From assembly GCA_023053545.1 (NCBI GenBank), contig JAKZAN010000062.1:62001-126000 (forward strand): a stretch of DNA of 64,000 nucleotides, given 5' to 3'. Below are positions 1-9,551 of the stretch, in pieces. The notes beneath the pieces are model-generated. The model saw only the letters and a list, made by a program, of their open reading frames with translations, ran no database searches and had not been told where the DNA came from. Every line of letters begins with the position of its first letter. Position 1 is the stretch's first letter. This DNA comes from Lepidurus packardi (Eukaryota; Arthropoda; Branchiopoda; Notostraca; Triopsidae). The position numbers were made by a program, and so were the translations under genes.

Positions 1-299
1 ATTGCGATTATATCAAAGCGGACTTCTAAATCAATATCGTTAGCGGTTATAAATTCGTTTATAGCCCCGACCAGCAGGGCGATTTTCTTAGGCGTCACAA
101 AATCTTGAGGCAGTCCGAAGGTTTTCGATGATCTAGTTTTAACCTCAACTACTACTAGTACACCGTTCTTCTGCGCAATAATGTCTATTTCGGCCTTGCG
201 GTAAACATAATTCTGCGCTAAGATTTCATACCCTTCAGCTAACAAGAACTCCGCTGCCTTTTCTTCTCCTAATTTTCCGAGTTCGTTGTGATCCGCCAT
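1..299 (-). CDS. YraN/UPF0102 family endonuclease-like protein (partial)
   Basis: The start codon (ATG at 297-299 on the minus strand) is present and the C-terminus runs off the left edge. The 99 visible residues begin MADHNELGKLGEEKAAEFL and carry the family pattern: a G..GE..A..FL helix, then YRKAEIDIIAQ and VVVEVKTR. In the restriction-endonuclease-like fold these supply the acidic and lysine residues of the E-D-ExK type active site. YraN proteins are about 115-120 residues, so roughly 20 are missing. Their role is poorly known; a nuclease fold does not prove activity. The gene abuts the stop codon of the upstream S66 peptidase with no gap, so the two are probably co-transcribed. Confidence 0.85.
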   Translation of the reverse strand, partial: MADHNELGKLGEEKAAEFLLAEGYEILAQNYVYRKAEIDIIAQKNGVLVVVEVKTRSSKTFGLPQDFVTPKKIALLVGAINEFITANDIDLEVRFDIIA

Positions 300-1286
300 T
301 TAAATTTTACTTAGGGTTGATTGCTTGTCGGTTACCGTAATGCTGATCGCACTTCCGAATGGCAAACTCCGATTGTCTTTCAGGTGGCCTGCCGGAAAGT
401 TGTATATTATAGGAAATTTATATTCCTTCAAAACGTCTTGAATAATCTCCAGCGCGTTCTTGCCCCAAGGAATATCATTGTCGTTCATGCTAGTCATCCC
501 GCCAATAACTAAGCCTTTAATTCCGTCAAAGTAGCCGTTTCGTTTCAAATTCATCATCATTCGGTCGATGTGGTATAGGTATTCATCCAAATCTTCGATA
601 AAAAGAATCTTATCCTTAAAATCAACTTCTGACTTTGAACCTAAAATACTGTATAAAACCGACAAATTTCCGCCCACTAATTCGCCAGTTGCCGTTCCAT
701 AAACATTGAAAGCGTGTGGCTTAATCTGATAATCGAGAGGTTCGCCAAAAAGTGCTTTACGGAATGATTCGATCGCGGCGTTAGAGGCCGTTGGCACACT
801 GACAGCCATTATGGCGTGCAGTGATTGAATATTCATGCTGTTGATATGGCTGTGCAATACTGTAACATCGCTAAAACCGACAATCCATTTTGGATTCTTT
901 TTGAATTTAGAAAAATCAATTCTGTCAATCATTCGCACTGTTCCATATCCGCCCTTTGCAGCCCAAACAGCTTTGATTTCGGCATTGTCTAACATTTCCT
1001 GAAAATCAGCTGCGCGTTGCCAATCAGCTCCTGCCAATTGGTTTTGTGCCAACCCAACTGATTTCCCAATAACAACTTTTAGCCCCCAACTTTCTAATAA
1101 TTTGATTGCTGGCTGTAAACTTGCAAGGTCAATTTTTCTGGCAGTAGCGAGCAGTCCCACGGTATCTCCCTTTTTTAAGTATGGTGGTGTTATCATTTTT
1201 CTTTGAGAATAAGTTGGAATTACGAACGATAAAATTGCAAACACAAATAAAATTCGCGACATCCTATTTTTTATTTTGTTTTTCAT
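300..1286 (-). CDS. Exported LD-carboxypeptidase (peptidase family S66)
   Basis: This is a murein tetrapeptide carboxypeptidase (LdcA family), which removes the terminal D-Ala from muropeptide stem peptides during wall recycling or remodelling. The serine nucleophile lies in GFSDVTVLH, followed by the GNLSVLYS segment, the glutamate in LFIEDLDEYLYHIDRM and the histidine in FPAGHLKDN, the expected Ser-Glu-His order. The N-terminus (MKNKIKNRMSRILFVFAILSF, cleaved near YSQ) is a signal peptide, so it acts outside the cytoplasm, unlike cytoplasmic E. coli LdcA. I start it at ATG 1286. The longer frame opens with a TTG at 1295 that lies inside the -7 promoter element. The downstream YraN gene follows with no gap. 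Confidence 0.9.
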   Translation of the reverse strand: MKNKIKNRMSRILFVFAILSFVIPTYSQRKMITPPYLKKGDTVGLLATARKIDLASLQPAIKLLESWGLKVVIGKSVGLAQNQLAGADWQRAADFQEMLDNAEIKAVWAAKGGYGTVRMIDRIDFSKFKKNPKWIVGFSDVTVLHSHINSMNIQSLHAIMAVSVPTASNAAIESFRKALFGEPLDYQIKPHAFNVYGTATGELVGGNLSVLYSILGSKSEVDFKDKILFIEDLDEYLYHIDRMMMNLKRNGYFDGIKGLVIGGMTSMNDNDIPWGKNALEIIQDVLKEYKFPIIYNFPAGHLKDNRSLPFGSAISITVTDKQSTLSKI

Positions 1287-1292
1287 TGTCCA

Positions 1293-1300
1293 CAAATATA
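1293..1300 (-). promoter_or_regulatory. -7 promoter element of the S66 peptidase gene
   Basis: The minus strand reads TATATTTG, a full match to the Bacteroidota -7 consensus TAnnTTTG, about 7 bp before the ATG at 1286. The leader would be very short. The box fixes the start codon, because the TTG at 1295 is inside it. Confidence 0.6.
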
Positions 1301-1356
1301 TAAAAAGCCATGATGCGGGCTTTCAAATTAAATGGTCAACTTTCCGATTGATTGCT

Positions 1357-1364
1357 TATTTTTG
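1357..1364 (+). promoter_or_regulatory. -7 promoter element of metG
   Basis: TATTTTTG matches TAnnTTTG and lies 20 bp before the TTG start of metG. No clear -33 TTTG was seen at the usual distance. Confidence 0.55.
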
Positions 1365-1383
1365 CGCTTTAAAATAAACTACT

Positions 1384-3447
1384 TTGAAAGATCCAAAAAG
1401 ATATACAATTACCGCTGCACTTCCGTATACAAACGGCCCCATCCATATCGGGCATCTTGCTGGGGTATATGTACCTTCTGATATTTATTCACGATACTTG
1501 CGTTTGCAAGGCAGAGATGTGGCATTTATTTGTGGAAGCGACGAGCATGGCGTGGCTATTTCGATGAAAGCGAAAAAGGAGGGCCTAACGCCACAAGAAG
1601 TTATCGATAAATATGATGGTATTATCCGAAAGTCATTTATTGATTTTGGAATTTCGTTTGATAATTACTCCCGCACTTCAGCGCCGATACATCATGAAAC
1701 TGCTTCTGCATTTTTCAGGAAATTATATCTTGACGGCAAGTTTATTGAAGATATTACGGAACAATTATATGACGCAAAAGCAAATCAATTTTTAGCAGAT
1801 CGTTTTGTGACAGGCACCTGTCCGCGTTGCAATAACGATGAGGCATATGGCGATCAATGTGAAAAATGTGGCGCGTCGTTAAACGCAACTGATTTAATCA
1901 ATCCCAAATCAACTATAACGGGAGAAACGCCAATTTTAAAAAGTACCAAACACTGGTTTTTACCGCTAGATCAATATGATTCTTTTCTTAGAGAATGGAT
2001 CTTAGTGGGCCACAAAAACGACTGGAAACCCAACGTTTACGGGCAAGTAAAATCGTGGCTCGATGAAGCGGGAGGCCTCAAGCCTCGTGCCGTTACAAGG
2101 GATTTAGATTGGGGCATCGATGTTCCCGTTGATGGCGCTGAAGGCAAAAAATTATATGTTTGGTTCGACGCGCCCATTGGCTACATATCATCAACAAAAG
2201 AGTGGGCGTTGCGCGAAGGAAAAGACTGGGAACCATATTGGAAAAGCGATGACACGAAATTGGTGCATTTCATCGGAAAGGACAATATTGTATTCCACTG
2301 CGTAATATTTCCAGCTATGCTGAAAGCAGAAGGCAGCTATATTATGCCTGATAATGTTCCAGCAAACGAGTTTTTAAATCTGGAAGGAAACAAATTATCC
2401 ACGTCGAAAAACTGGGCGGTTTGGCTTCATGAATATTTGGAAGATTTTCCAGACAAACAAGATGTTCTTCGGTATGCACTTACATCAAATGCACCGGAGA
2501 CAAAAGATAATGATTTCACTTGGAAAGATTTTCAAGCGCGGAATAACAACGAATTAGTGGCCATTTTTGGCAACTTTATTAACCGTGTGGTGGTCTTGAC
2601 AAACAAATATTACAACGGCATTGTTCCGCAACCAGGTGAATTTTCCGCCGTGGACGAAAATATTTTGGCAGAATTAAAAGCATATCCAGCTGTAATTGCA
2701 AGCTCTATTGAGCGCTACAGGTTCCGTGAAGCGCTAGGCGAATTAATGAATGTAGCACGACTGGGAAATAAATATTTAGCCGACGAAGAACCGTGGAAAA
2801 TCATAAAAGAAAATCCAGAGCGCGTGCAAACGCAAATGTATGTCGCATTGCAAGTCGCTGCAGCTTTGAGTATTTTGGCAGAGCCTTTCTTGCCTTTCAC
2901 CGCTAAAAAGTTAAAAAACATCCTCAATTATAATGATGATGCGCTTCTTTGGGGCGAAATTGTATCGAACACCACAATACTATCGGCAGGTCATCAGATT
3001 GGCGAGGCTACTTTGCTATTCGAAAAAATCGAAGACGAATCTATCGAAAAGCAAGTTCAGAAATTAGAAAATACAAAAACGCAAAATTTGACTGACAATA
3101 AAAAAATCGACGCCCAAAAGGAATTCATTCAATATGACGATTTTTCTAAAATGGACATTAGAATCGGAACCATCATCGAAGCTGAAAAAATGCCCAAAGC
3201 CAACAAATTACTAATTCTTAAAGTGGACACTGGAATAGACGTTCGTACAATTGTTTCTGGTATTGCAGAGCATTTTAGCCCTGAAGAAGTAGTTGGAAAA
3301 CGTGTCACAGTTCTCGTAAATCTTGCGCCTCGAAACTTGCGCGGCACAGATAGCAACGGCATGATATTGATGAGTAATGATGCAGCAGGAAAGCTTGTTT
3401 TTGTTAATCCTGATGCCGATGTTCCAAATGGCGCAACAGTTAATTAA
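1384..3447 (+). CDS. metG: Methionine--tRNA ligase
   Basis: This charges tRNA-Met with methionine in the cytoplasm. It is a class I synthetase: the N-terminal catalytic core has the HIGH motif in [10 protein letters not shown] (about residue 20) and a KMSKS-type loop [11 protein letters not shown] near residue 340. A zinc-binding insert has two CxxC pairs (CPRC and CEKC, about residues 143-160). An anticodon-binding helical domain follows, then a C-terminal EMAPII-like tRNA-binding domain from about residue 580 ([14 protein letters not shown]). At 687 residues it fits the long, dimerising form. The start is TTG, chosen because it aligns with the expected [18 protein letters not shown] start and no in-frame ATG precedes it. 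It stands alone, followed by a terminator. Confidence 0.97.
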   Translation: MKDPKRYTITAALPYTNGPIHIGHLAGVYVPSDIYSRYLRLQGRDVAFICGSDEHGVAISMKAKKEGLTPQEVIDKYDGIIRKSFIDFGISFDNYSRTSAPIHHETASAFFRKLYLDGKFIEDITEQLYDAKANQFLADRFVTGTCPRCNNDEAYGDQCEKCGASLNATDLINPKSTITGETPILKSTKHWFLPLDQYDSFLREWILVGHKNDWKPNVYGQVKSWLDEAGGLKPRAVTRDLDWGIDVPVDGAEGKKLYVWFDAPIGYISSTKEWALREGKDWEPYWKSDDTKLVHFIGKDNIVFHCVIFPAMLKAEGSYIMPDNVPANEFLNLEGNKLSTSKNWAVWLHEYLEDFPDKQDVLRYALTSNAPETKDNDFTWKDFQARNNNELVAIFGNFINRVVVLTNKYYNGIVPQPGEFSAVDENILAELKAYPAVIASSIERYRFREALGELMNVARLGNKYLADEEPWKIIKENPERVQTQMYVALQVAAALSILAEPFLPFTAKKLKNILNYNDDALLWGEIVSNTTILSAGHQIGEATLLFEKIEDESIEKQVQKLENTKTQNLTDNKKIDAQKEFIQYDDFSKMDIRIGTIIEAEKMPKANKLLILKVDTGIDVRTIVSGIAEHFSPEEVVGKRVTVLVNLAPRNLRGTDSNGMILMSNDAAGKLVFVNPDADVPNGATVN

Positions 3448-3484
3448 ATTTCTAATATTTTTTTGTAATTTAATTGGATAAATT

Positions 3485-3512
3485 AAAGCCATGATCAATT
3501 TCATGGCTTTTT
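3485..3512 (+). terminator. Rho-independent terminator of metG
   Basis: The hairpin AAAGCCATGA / TCATGGCTTT with a 6-nt loop ends in a short T run, 37 bp past the metG stop. Confidence 0.7.
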
Positions 3513-3524
3513 AAATACTAAAGC

Positions 3525-4223
3525 ATGACCCTAAAAGTGATTGGTTTTGATGCAGACGATACCTTGTTTGTTAATGAGCCCTATTTTCAAGAAACCGAAG
3601 AAAAATTTTGCGAGCTATTAGCACCCTACCTGTCGAGACACACTTTATCAACAGAACTTTTCAAAACTGAAATTGAGAATTTAAGGCTCTACGGATACGG
3701 AATTAAAGGCTATATTCTTTCGATGATTGAAGCTGCGCTTCGCATTTCAAATAATACTTTAAGCATTGAAATCGTCGAAAAAATCATTCAATATGGCAAA
3801 GAACTTTTAGAAAAACCAATTGAGCTTCTTGACGGTGTAGAAGAAACCCTCAAGGCGTTGCATGGAAAATATAAACTAGTTGTGGCTACAAAGGGCGACC
3901 TTCTAGACCAGCGCCGGAAGTTGCACAATTCAGGATTAGGTCATTATTTTCACCACATTGAAGTAATGTCTGATAAACAGCCGGTCGACTATGCCGATCT
4001 CGTGCGGCGTTTAGACATTCAAAGTAATGAGTTTTTAATGGTTGGTAACTCACTAAAATCAGATGTTTTGCCTGTTCTAGAGATTGGCGGACATGCCATC
4101 CACATTCCTTTTCACACAACTTGGGCACATGAAAAAATTGACTACCAAGTGAAACATCCTAACTTTAGAGAGGTCATTAGCATCAAAGAAGTCTTAAACT
4201 TAATTAATGGGAAAATTTCTTGA
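3525..4223 (+). CDS. HAD-superfamily hydrolase (phosphatase)
   Basis: This is a haloacid-dehalogenase-type phosphatase of subclass I. The nucleophile motif is GFDADDTLF, with Asp9 and Asp11. A helical cap follows (about residues 18-90), then motif II in VVATKGD, a lysine around the VMSDKQP segment, and motif IV in MVGNSLKSDVLPVLEIGG. At 232 residues it matches the phosphoglycolate phosphatase/YjjG-like group, but the substrate cannot be read from sequence. Its 3' end overlaps the start of the CAT-like gene by 17 bp, which implies coupled translation. Confidence 0.88.
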   Translation: MTLKVIGFDADDTLFVNEPYFQETEEKFCELLAPYLSRHTLSTELFKTEIENLRLYGYGIKGYILSMIEAALRISNNTLSIEIVEKIIQYGKELLEKPIELLDGVEETLKALHGKYKLVVATKGDLLDQRRKLHNSGLGHYFHHIEVMSDKQPVDYADLVRRLDIQSNEFLMVGNSLKSDVLPVLEIGGHAIHIPFHTTWAHEKIDYQVKHPNFREVISIKEVLNLINGKIS

Positions 4224-4833
4224 TATAGAAAATTGGCCTCGAAAAGAGCATTTTACATTTTTCTCAACATTCGACGAGCCTTTTTTCGGCGTGTGTGCAA
4301 CCATTGATTGCACAAAGGCTTATGCGCTTTGCAAAGCAAATAATCACTCTTTCTTTGCCTATTATTTGCACAAAACACTAGCAGCTACAAATCAAATCGA
4401 ATCATTTCGGTACAGAATTATCGACAATCAAGTTTGCATACATGATCGCATAGATGCTTCGGCTACGATTGCGCGAACCGACGAAACATTCGGATTTTCG
4501 TTGATCATTTTTGATCGCGATTTCGAAATATTCGCGCCGAATATGGCTTTAGAAATAGACAGAATTCAAAATACAACTGGACTATTTACAAGGACTTTCT
4601 CTGCTGAAAACCTTATTCATTTTTCCGCTCTGCCATGGATCAATTTTACAAGTATGTCGCATGCGCGGAAATTCAGTTTATCAGACAGCTGCCCGAAAAT
4701 TTCATTCGGGAAGCTAACTAATAATAACGGCAAGCTTGAAATGCCAATTTCTATTCATGTCCACCACGGCCTAATGGATGGCATCCATGTGGGGCAGTTT
4801 CTGGCCTTGCTGCAGCAATTAATGAATAACTAA
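4207..4833 (+). CDS. Chloramphenicol acetyltransferase-like acyltransferase
   Basis: The protein (208 residues) has the trimeric CAT fold signatures: an N-terminal W.RKEHF.FF segment, a central FTRTFSAE..IHFSALPWINFTS stretch, and the catalytic motif HHGLMDG near residue 186 (family HHxxxDG). The family transfers acetyl groups from acetyl-CoA; some members inactivate chloramphenicol, others are housekeeping acetyltransferases of unknown substrate. Several positions diverge from the classical resistance enzymes, and the gene sits behind a HAD phosphatase with a 17-bp overlap rather than in a mobile element. A resistance role is therefore possible but unproven. It converges on ssb with a 6-bp gap. 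Confidence 0.85.
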   Translation: MGKFLDIENWPRKEHFTFFSTFDEPFFGVCATIDCTKAYALCKANNHSFFAYYLHKTLAATNQIESFRYRIIDNQVCIHDRIDASATIARTDETFGFSLIIFDRDFEIFAPNMALEIDRIQNTTGLFTRTFSAENLIHFSALPWINFTSMSHARKFSLSDSCPKISFGKLTNNNGKLEMPISIHVHHGLMDGIHVGQFLALLQQLMNN

Positions 4834-4839
4834 CGGCCT

Positions 4840-5178
4840 TTAACTTTTACTGCCCAGTAATACTACCTCAGAAACTACTATTTCTGTATAGTACTTTTTG
4901 TCGCCGTTTTTGTCTTCATAATTACGGTGCGTGAGTTTGCCCTCAATGGCAAGTTCTTTTCCTTTTGTAGCATACTTTTCAATGATTTCTGCCGTCGTTC
5001 CCCATGCAATCAAATTATGCCATTGCGTATCGACAACTTTTTCGCCTTTGTCGTTTTTATAACTATCACTTGTTGCTAATGAAAATTTCGCAAACTTCTT
5101 ACCAGATTCTAATGTGGTAACTTCTGGATCGTTCCCTAGATTTCCGATCAATAATACTCTGTTTCTTAATGAACTCAT
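4840..5178 (-). CDS. ssb: Single-stranded DNA-binding protein
   Basis: The protein (112 residues) has one OB fold: SLRNRVLLIGNLGNDPEV, then FSLATSDSYKN, TQWHNLIAWG, EKYATKGKELAIEGKLTHRNYEDKNG and KYYTEIVVSEV. It binds single-stranded DNA in replication and repair. The acidic C-terminal tail (DDDIPF type) of the main replication SSB is absent; the protein stops right after the OB fold (LLGSKS). It is therefore the short form common in Flavobacteria, possibly a second SSB. The upstream region is shared with the divergent zinc-ribbon gene. Confidence 0.93.
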   Translation of the reverse strand: MSSLRNRVLLIGNLGNDPEVTTLESGKKFAKFSLATSDSYKNDKGEKVVDTQWHNLIAWGTTAEIIEKYATKGKELAIEGKLTHRNYEDKNGDKKYYTEIVVSEVVLLGSKS

Positions 5179-5303
5179 GGCTTATATATATTTAAATGGT
5201 TTATATTCGTGACCAATAACAATCAACAGTGCAAAGATTGAAAAGGGCTGCATAATTATTCGGTTTATAACCAATTAATTTCGGTTGTAAGTGATTGTAG
5301 GCG

Positions 5304-5333
5304 TTTGTACTTACAAATTCTTTTATATATTTG
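5304..5333 (+). promoter_or_regulatory. Promoter of the zinc-ribbon/M28/epimerase run
   Basis: TTTG at 5304-5307 and TATATTTG at 5326-5333 are separated by 18 bp. This is an almost ideal Bacteroidota -33/-7 pair, 25 bp before the ATG at 5359. Confidence 0.75.
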
Positions 5334-5358
5334 ATTCACTAACTAATTTATATACGCC

Positions 5359-5712
5359 ATGATTACAAAAAACTGCTTGGAATGCGACGAGAAAATTATT
5401 GGTAGGGAGGACAAGAAATTTTGCAGCGATGGATGCCGAAACACCTATAATAATAAATTAAATAAAGACAGTAATAATTTGATGCGCAACGTAAATAATA
5501 TTTTACGTCGCAACTACCGCATCTTGAAAGACTTTAATTGCGATGGAAAAACCAAAACTTCCCGCGATTTCCTTGCCCAAAAAGGATTTGATTTTAATTA
5601 TTATACGAATATCTTAAACACAAAAAATGGACATACTTACTATTTCTTGTACGACCAAGGTTATCTTAATTTAGATAGTAATAAGTTAATGCTCGTTAAG
5701 CGGGATTTTTAA
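5359..5712 (+). CDS. Small zinc-ribbon protein of unknown function
   Basis: The protein has 117 residues. The N-terminus carries four cysteines in two pairs (CLEC near residue 6 and a CSDGC near residue 22), a zinc-ribbon/treble-clef-like knuckle. A basic Asn/Lys-rich helical segment (NNLMRNVNNILRRNYRILKD) and a short C-terminal domain follow. It looks like the zinc-ribbon proteins (DUF2116-like) common in Flavobacteria, but I cannot assign a function; nucleic-acid binding is an inference from charge and zinc knuckle. It lies 11 bp upstream of the M28 peptidase gene, probably in one transcript. Confidence 0.8.
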   Translation: MITKNCLECDEKIIGREDKKFCSDGCRNTYNNKLNKDSNNLMRNVNNILRRNYRILKDFNCDGKTKTSRDFLAQKGFDFNYYTNILNTKNGHTYYFLYDQGYLNLDSNKLMLVKRDF

Positions 5713-5723
5713 AGCACACATAC

Positions 5724-8114
5724 ATGAAAAAAAACTACCCTACGCTTATATCATTTTTGATAATGTGTGCAGTTCTAGTCTGGATATATTTGGCTACAAT
5801 GCCACAAAAAGTTAGTACAATATCGACGCCGTTAAATGAATTTTCAACTGAAAGGGCATTAAGTCATATAAAAAAGATTGCTTCGCAACCGCATTACGTT
5901 GGTTCTAAACAACATGAAGAAGTTGCAAAATATATTGTGCAATTCTTAACTGCAATGGGTCTGCAGCCCGAATTTCAGGAAGGAACCACCCTGTCCGACT
6001 GGGGAAATTTAGTAAAATCGAAAAATATAATTGCGACCATAAAAGGCACCTCATCGGGCAAATCGCTTGTCCTCTTGTCACACTATGACAGTGCTCCCCA
6101 TTCCTTTTCGAAAGGCGCCGCTGATAATGCAACGGGCGTTGGTGTAATTTTAGAAAGCATCCGCGCATTTATTATTTCAAAAAAAGTTCCTGCTAACGAT
6201 ATCATAATTTTGTTTACGGATGCAGAAGAATTGGGTCTGAATGGAGCGGCACTTTTCGTGACTGAACATAAAATAAGCAGCAACGTTGGTCTAGTATTAA
6301 ACTTTGAAGCGCGCGGTACTGCTGGCCCGTCCTATATGCTGATGGAAGTAAACAACGGAAATGCTGCAATGGTTGATGCTTTTGCAAGTGCAAATGTGCA
6401 ATACCCCGTTTCCAATTCACTAATGTATAGCATCTATAAGATGCTACCCAACGATACCGATCTTACTGTTTTCAGGGAAGAAGGTAAAATCCAGGGGTTC
6501 AATTTTGCTTTCATCGACAATCATTTCAATTATCACACCGCGCAAGATGATGTCGAACATTTAAGCTTGAAAACCGTAGAGCACCAAGGAAGCTACCTGA
6601 TGCCATTGCTTGCCCATTTTTCAGATGCCAATTTATCCAGTCTAGACTCAACTAATGATCAGGTCTACTTCAATACGCCGATTAATTTTGTCCACTATCC
6701 CTTTTCATGGAATTATGGATTAGTTGCTGTGGCTGCATTGATGCTGCTTTTGTTGATCTTTGTAGGTCTGGGAAAAAGAATTCTTGATCCAAAATCAATT
6801 GGGATCGGATTCCTATTATTCATCGGAAGTTTAATAACAATTGGACTTGTTAGTTATGGAATTTGGCAGCTTATATTGTACAAATACCCCCAATATGACG
6901 AAATCTTGCAAGGGTTTACCTATAATGGGCATGCTTATATCACAGCATTTGTCGCTGTGGCTATCACGATAGTTTACTTGTTTTATAAAAATATAAAATC
7001 TGATTTCCAGGTGGCAAATTATGTTGTTGCACCTTTATCGATTTGGTTGCTAATCAACACCGCAATCGCAGCAAAACTCCCTGGAGCTGGCTTTTTTATA
7101 TGGCCATTACTAGGTGCGCTATGCATGTTTGCATATTATATCATCTCGCAGCGCACCAATTGGCTTTTTAATCTCTTTATGGCGGTTCCGGCTTTAGTAA
7201 TATTGGCGCCTTTTACTGTAATGTTTCCGATAGGACTGGGTTTAAAAATGCTAGTGGGAAGTGTCATTTTGATTGCTTTGATTTTTGGCCTACTACTGCC
7301 CATTTTCTGCAGATTTAAAAATAAATTTATATTGATCATTATCGCATTTTCAGTTTTCATCTGTTGCCTGTTTTGGGCGCACCAAAATTCTAATTATGAA
7401 GCGGGAAAGGCACGGCAAAACAGTTTATTGTATGTTTATAATTGCGATACAGACTCTGCTTATTGGGCCACTTATGACAAACGGCTAGACGATTGGACAA
7501 GCATCTATTTAACAGATCAGCCAGAAGAAGCGACCGTTATGGATAATTATCCGATAGCTAGTAAATACAATACTGCCCTTACTTACGCTTCCGAAGCACA
7601 AATTCGTGCAATTCCAGAGCCTACAATTGCTTTCGTGAAAGACTCTGTCGCGTCGAATTGGCGATACTTAAAAATAAAGATCACACCGCAGCGAAACGTA
7701 AACCGGTATGATATTTTCATGAAAAAAAGCATCCAGCTAAATAATTTAAAAGCAAACGGAGCAAGCGCACTTGGACAAAAGGGCCCAATTTACGAACGAA
7801 AAGGAACCAAAATTCTGAGCTATTATGTTGTTGATCAGGAGCCGCTAGAACTTGAGTTTTCTATAGACAGCAAAACCAAACTCGACATGGATTTAGTCGA
7901 ATCGTCATTCGATTTAATGTCAAATCCTTTATTTAAAATGCATGCGCGCAGCAAACAAATGATGCCAATGCCTTTTGTGCTAAATGACGCAGTTGTACTT
8001 TTGAAAAAAATAAAGCCTTCAGGCGAAATAACTGGGCCTATTCCAGTTAAAAAGACCGTTATTTTACGACCAATTTCAGATACAATCGCCGATCATGACC
8101 AAAATATCGAATAA
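5724..8114 (+). CDS. Membrane-anchored M28 family metallopeptidase
   Basis: The protein has 796 residues. An N-terminal membrane anchor (about residues 7-26) is followed by an M28 zinc aminopeptidase domain (about 40-310). Metal ligands are visible in LLSHYDSAPHS, GAADNATGVG, FTDAEELGLNG (with the catalytic Glu) and the late His of HFNYHTAQDD. After that come about eight hydrophobic helices (about 330-560) and a C-terminal extracytoplasmic beta-rich domain. This matches the bacterial relatives of the eukaryotic FXNA/ERMP1 membrane peptidases. It probably trims peptides on the periplasmic side. It overlaps the next gene by 20 bp. Confidence 0.9.
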   Translation: MKKNYPTLISFLIMCAVLVWIYLATMPQKVSTISTPLNEFSTERALSHIKKIASQPHYVGSKQHEEVAKYIVQFLTAMGLQPEFQEGTTLSDWGNLVKSKNIIATIKGTSSGKSLVLLSHYDSAPHSFSKGAADNATGVGVILESIRAFIISKKVPANDIIILFTDAEELGLNGAALFVTEHKISSNVGLVLNFEARGTAGPSYMLMEVNNGNAAMVDAFASANVQYPVSNSLMYSIYKMLPNDTDLTVFREEGKIQGFNFAFIDNHFNYHTAQDDVEHLSLKTVEHQGSYLMPLLAHFSDANLSSLDSTNDQVYFNTPINFVHYPFSWNYGLVAVAALMLLLLIFVGLGKRILDPKSIGIGFLLFIGSLITIGLVSYGIWQLILYKYPQYDEILQGFTYNGHAYITAFVAVAITIVYLFYKNIKSDFQVANYVVAPLSIWLLINTAIAAKLPGAGFFIWPLLGALCMFAYYIISQRTNWLFNLFMAVPALVILAPFTVMFPIGLGLKMLVGSVILIALIFGLLLPIFCRFKNKFILIIIAFSVFICCLFWAHQNSNYEAGKARQNSLLYVYNCDTDSAYWATYDKRLDDWTSIYLTDQPEEATVMDNYPIASKYNTALTYASEAQIRAIPEPTIAFVKDSVASNWRYLKIKITPQRNVNRYDIFMKKSIQLNNLKANGASALGQKGPIYERKGTKILSYYVVDQEPLELEFSIDSKTKLDMDLVESSFDLMSNPLFKMHARSKQMMPMPFVLNDAVVLLKKIKPSGEITGPIPVKKTVILRPISDTIADHDQNIE

Positions 8115-8916
8115 TAAAATAGCCATTTTGGGCTGCGGATGGTTGGGTATGCCCTTGGCCAAACATCTTATTTCCGAAGGCTATTTCGTGAAAGGATCAA
8201 CAACAACGGACACGAAACTTGAAATTCTGTTACAAAACGGCATTGAACCTTATAAAATTACGGCGACTGCATCAGGTGTTTTAGGTGATGCTCGTGATTT
8301 CTTTTCTGATAACGACATGCTGATTATCGATATTCCACCTAAACTTCGTGGGTCAGAAACGGAAAGCTATTTTCGAAAAATTGAAGGGATATTGTCCTGT
8401 GCCGAAGCGGCGAAAGTTCCAAAAATATTATTTATCAGCTCGACTTCGCTATATGCCGACGAAAATAACATAATTACGGAAGGAAGTCCGCGAAATGGAA
8501 ATTCGCTAGCGGCGCAAGAACTTATCGCGACCGAAAACATGCTTCGGGCGACAACGGAGTTCAGAACTACTATCGTGCGTTTCGGCGGCCTAATTGGAGA
8601 CGGCAGACACCCTATAAAGTTCTTAGCTGGTCGCGAAAATGTCGACAATCCTGAAGCCCCGATCAACCTGATCAGCCAAGAAGACTGCATTGGCATAATC
8701 GCAAAAATTATTAGAAACAACGTTTGGAACGAAGATTTTAACGCTGCAGCGCCAAATCACCCAACTAGGATTGATTACTACACCGCAGCGGCCGCCAAAC
8801 GTAATCTTCCCCCGCCAACATTTAACCACGAACAAGTTTCCGTTGGCAAAACAATATCAAGCGAGAAAATACAACGTTTCTTGGGGTATGACTTTTTAAA
8901 TGGAGACTTGGATTAA
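8095..8916 (+). CDS. NAD(P)-binding epimerase/dehydratase-like protein
   Basis: The protein (273 residues) has a Rossmann fold. The dinucleotide loop is IAILGCGWLGMPLAKHL at the N-terminus (GxGWLG form, as in YeeZ-like proteins). Later come IIDIPP, the FISSTSLYAD segment with the Ser/Tyr region of extended SDRs, and TIVRFGGLIG. The usual YxxxK catalytic pair is not obvious, so enzymatic activity is uncertain. It overlaps the M28 gene by 20 bp (coupled) and converges on the next gene with an 8-bp gap. Confidence 0.82.
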   Translation: MTKISNNKIAILGCGWLGMPLAKHLISEGYFVKGSTTTDTKLEILLQNGIEPYKITATASGVLGDARDFFSDNDMLIIDIPPKLRGSETESYFRKIEGILSCAEAAKVPKILFISSTSLYADENNIITEGSPRNGNSLAAQELIATENMLRATTEFRTTIVRFGGLIGDGRHPIKFLAGRENVDNPEAPINLISQEDCIGIIAKIIRNNVWNEDFNAAAPNHPTRIDYYTAAAAKRNLPPPTFNHEQVSVGKTISSEKIQRFLGYDFLNGDLD

Positions 8917-8923
8917 ACCCAGT

Positions 8924-9475
8924 CTAAAAAGTGTAACCAAATCTTAGATTTAAATCGACTGCAAAGTCACTCTTTTTCTGCAAATATCTTGCGCTTTCGC
9001 CCATATAGAACACTTGTCCAAGACCGATTCCCGTTTCGAAAGTAAAGTGATTGCCATACGTGCGCTTGATTGCCCATTTCGGGATTACAGACCATTGGTT
9101 GATGACGCGCACATCGTCGGCATTGGAAATTGTGAATAAATCTGGGTTATTGCTCACCTTTAAAGCTAGGAAATTACCGCTGTTTTTGGCTGTGTTTTTG
9201 CCTTTCGAACTTCTTTTTTCCAAGTTATAATACCACCGTGGTTCAGCGGTTATAACTGGTGTGAGCAAAAATTTGAAATCGGAGCTGTTCGCAAAAAATC
9301 CGCCGTCTAGGCCAATTTCGGTGCGGAGCGCCATTTGGTTGGTTAACCGAGATTCGTTGTGCACCCACGCGCCCAAAAATCCAGTTTGAATTCCAAATAT
9401 TGATTTTTCGACGCTTGCCGGTGTTTGCGAAAAAGCAGTTGCGGCGAACAGCAATAAAAACACTGTATTTCTCAT
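8924..9475 (-). CDS. Predicted outer-membrane beta-barrel protein, unknown function
   Basis: The protein has 183 residues. The signal peptide MRNTVFLLLFAATAFSQ is followed by alternating hydrophobic/polar strands (FGIQTGFLGAWVH, RTEIGLDGGFF, FTFETGIGLGQVFYMG) and it ends FAVDLNLRFGYTF. The terminal aromatic residue and YTF ending fit a small outer-membrane barrel inserted by BamA. A mid-protein Lys/Ser-rich loop (RSSKGKNTAKNSG) is probably surface exposed. No function can be named. Confidence 0.8.
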   Translation of the reverse strand: MRNTVFLLLFAATAFSQTPASVEKSIFGIQTGFLGAWVHNESRLTNQMALRTEIGLDGGFFANSSDFKFLLTPVITAEPRWYYNLEKRSSKGKNTAKNSGNFLALKVSNNPDLFTISNADDVRVINQWSVIPKWAIKRTYGNHFTFETGIGLGQVFYMGESARYLQKKSDFAVDLNLRFGYTF

Positions 9476-9514
9476 CTCTTCTATTTTTTATTGGTTTCGA
9501 AATAGTTAACCTGC

Positions 9515-9522
9515 CAAATATA
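9515..9522 (-). promoter_or_regulatory. -7 element of the beta-barrel gene
   Basis: The minus strand reads TATATTTG (TAnnTTTG), 39 bp before the ATG at 9475. Confidence 0.5.
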
Positions 9523-9551
9523 AGAAAAAGCTTCAAAAAAAAATTACAGCA

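Noticed and set aside
4207-4833. Acquired chloramphenicol-resistance gene
   Set aside because: The motif is present, but the gene is divergent, coupled to a HAD gene and not in a mobile context.
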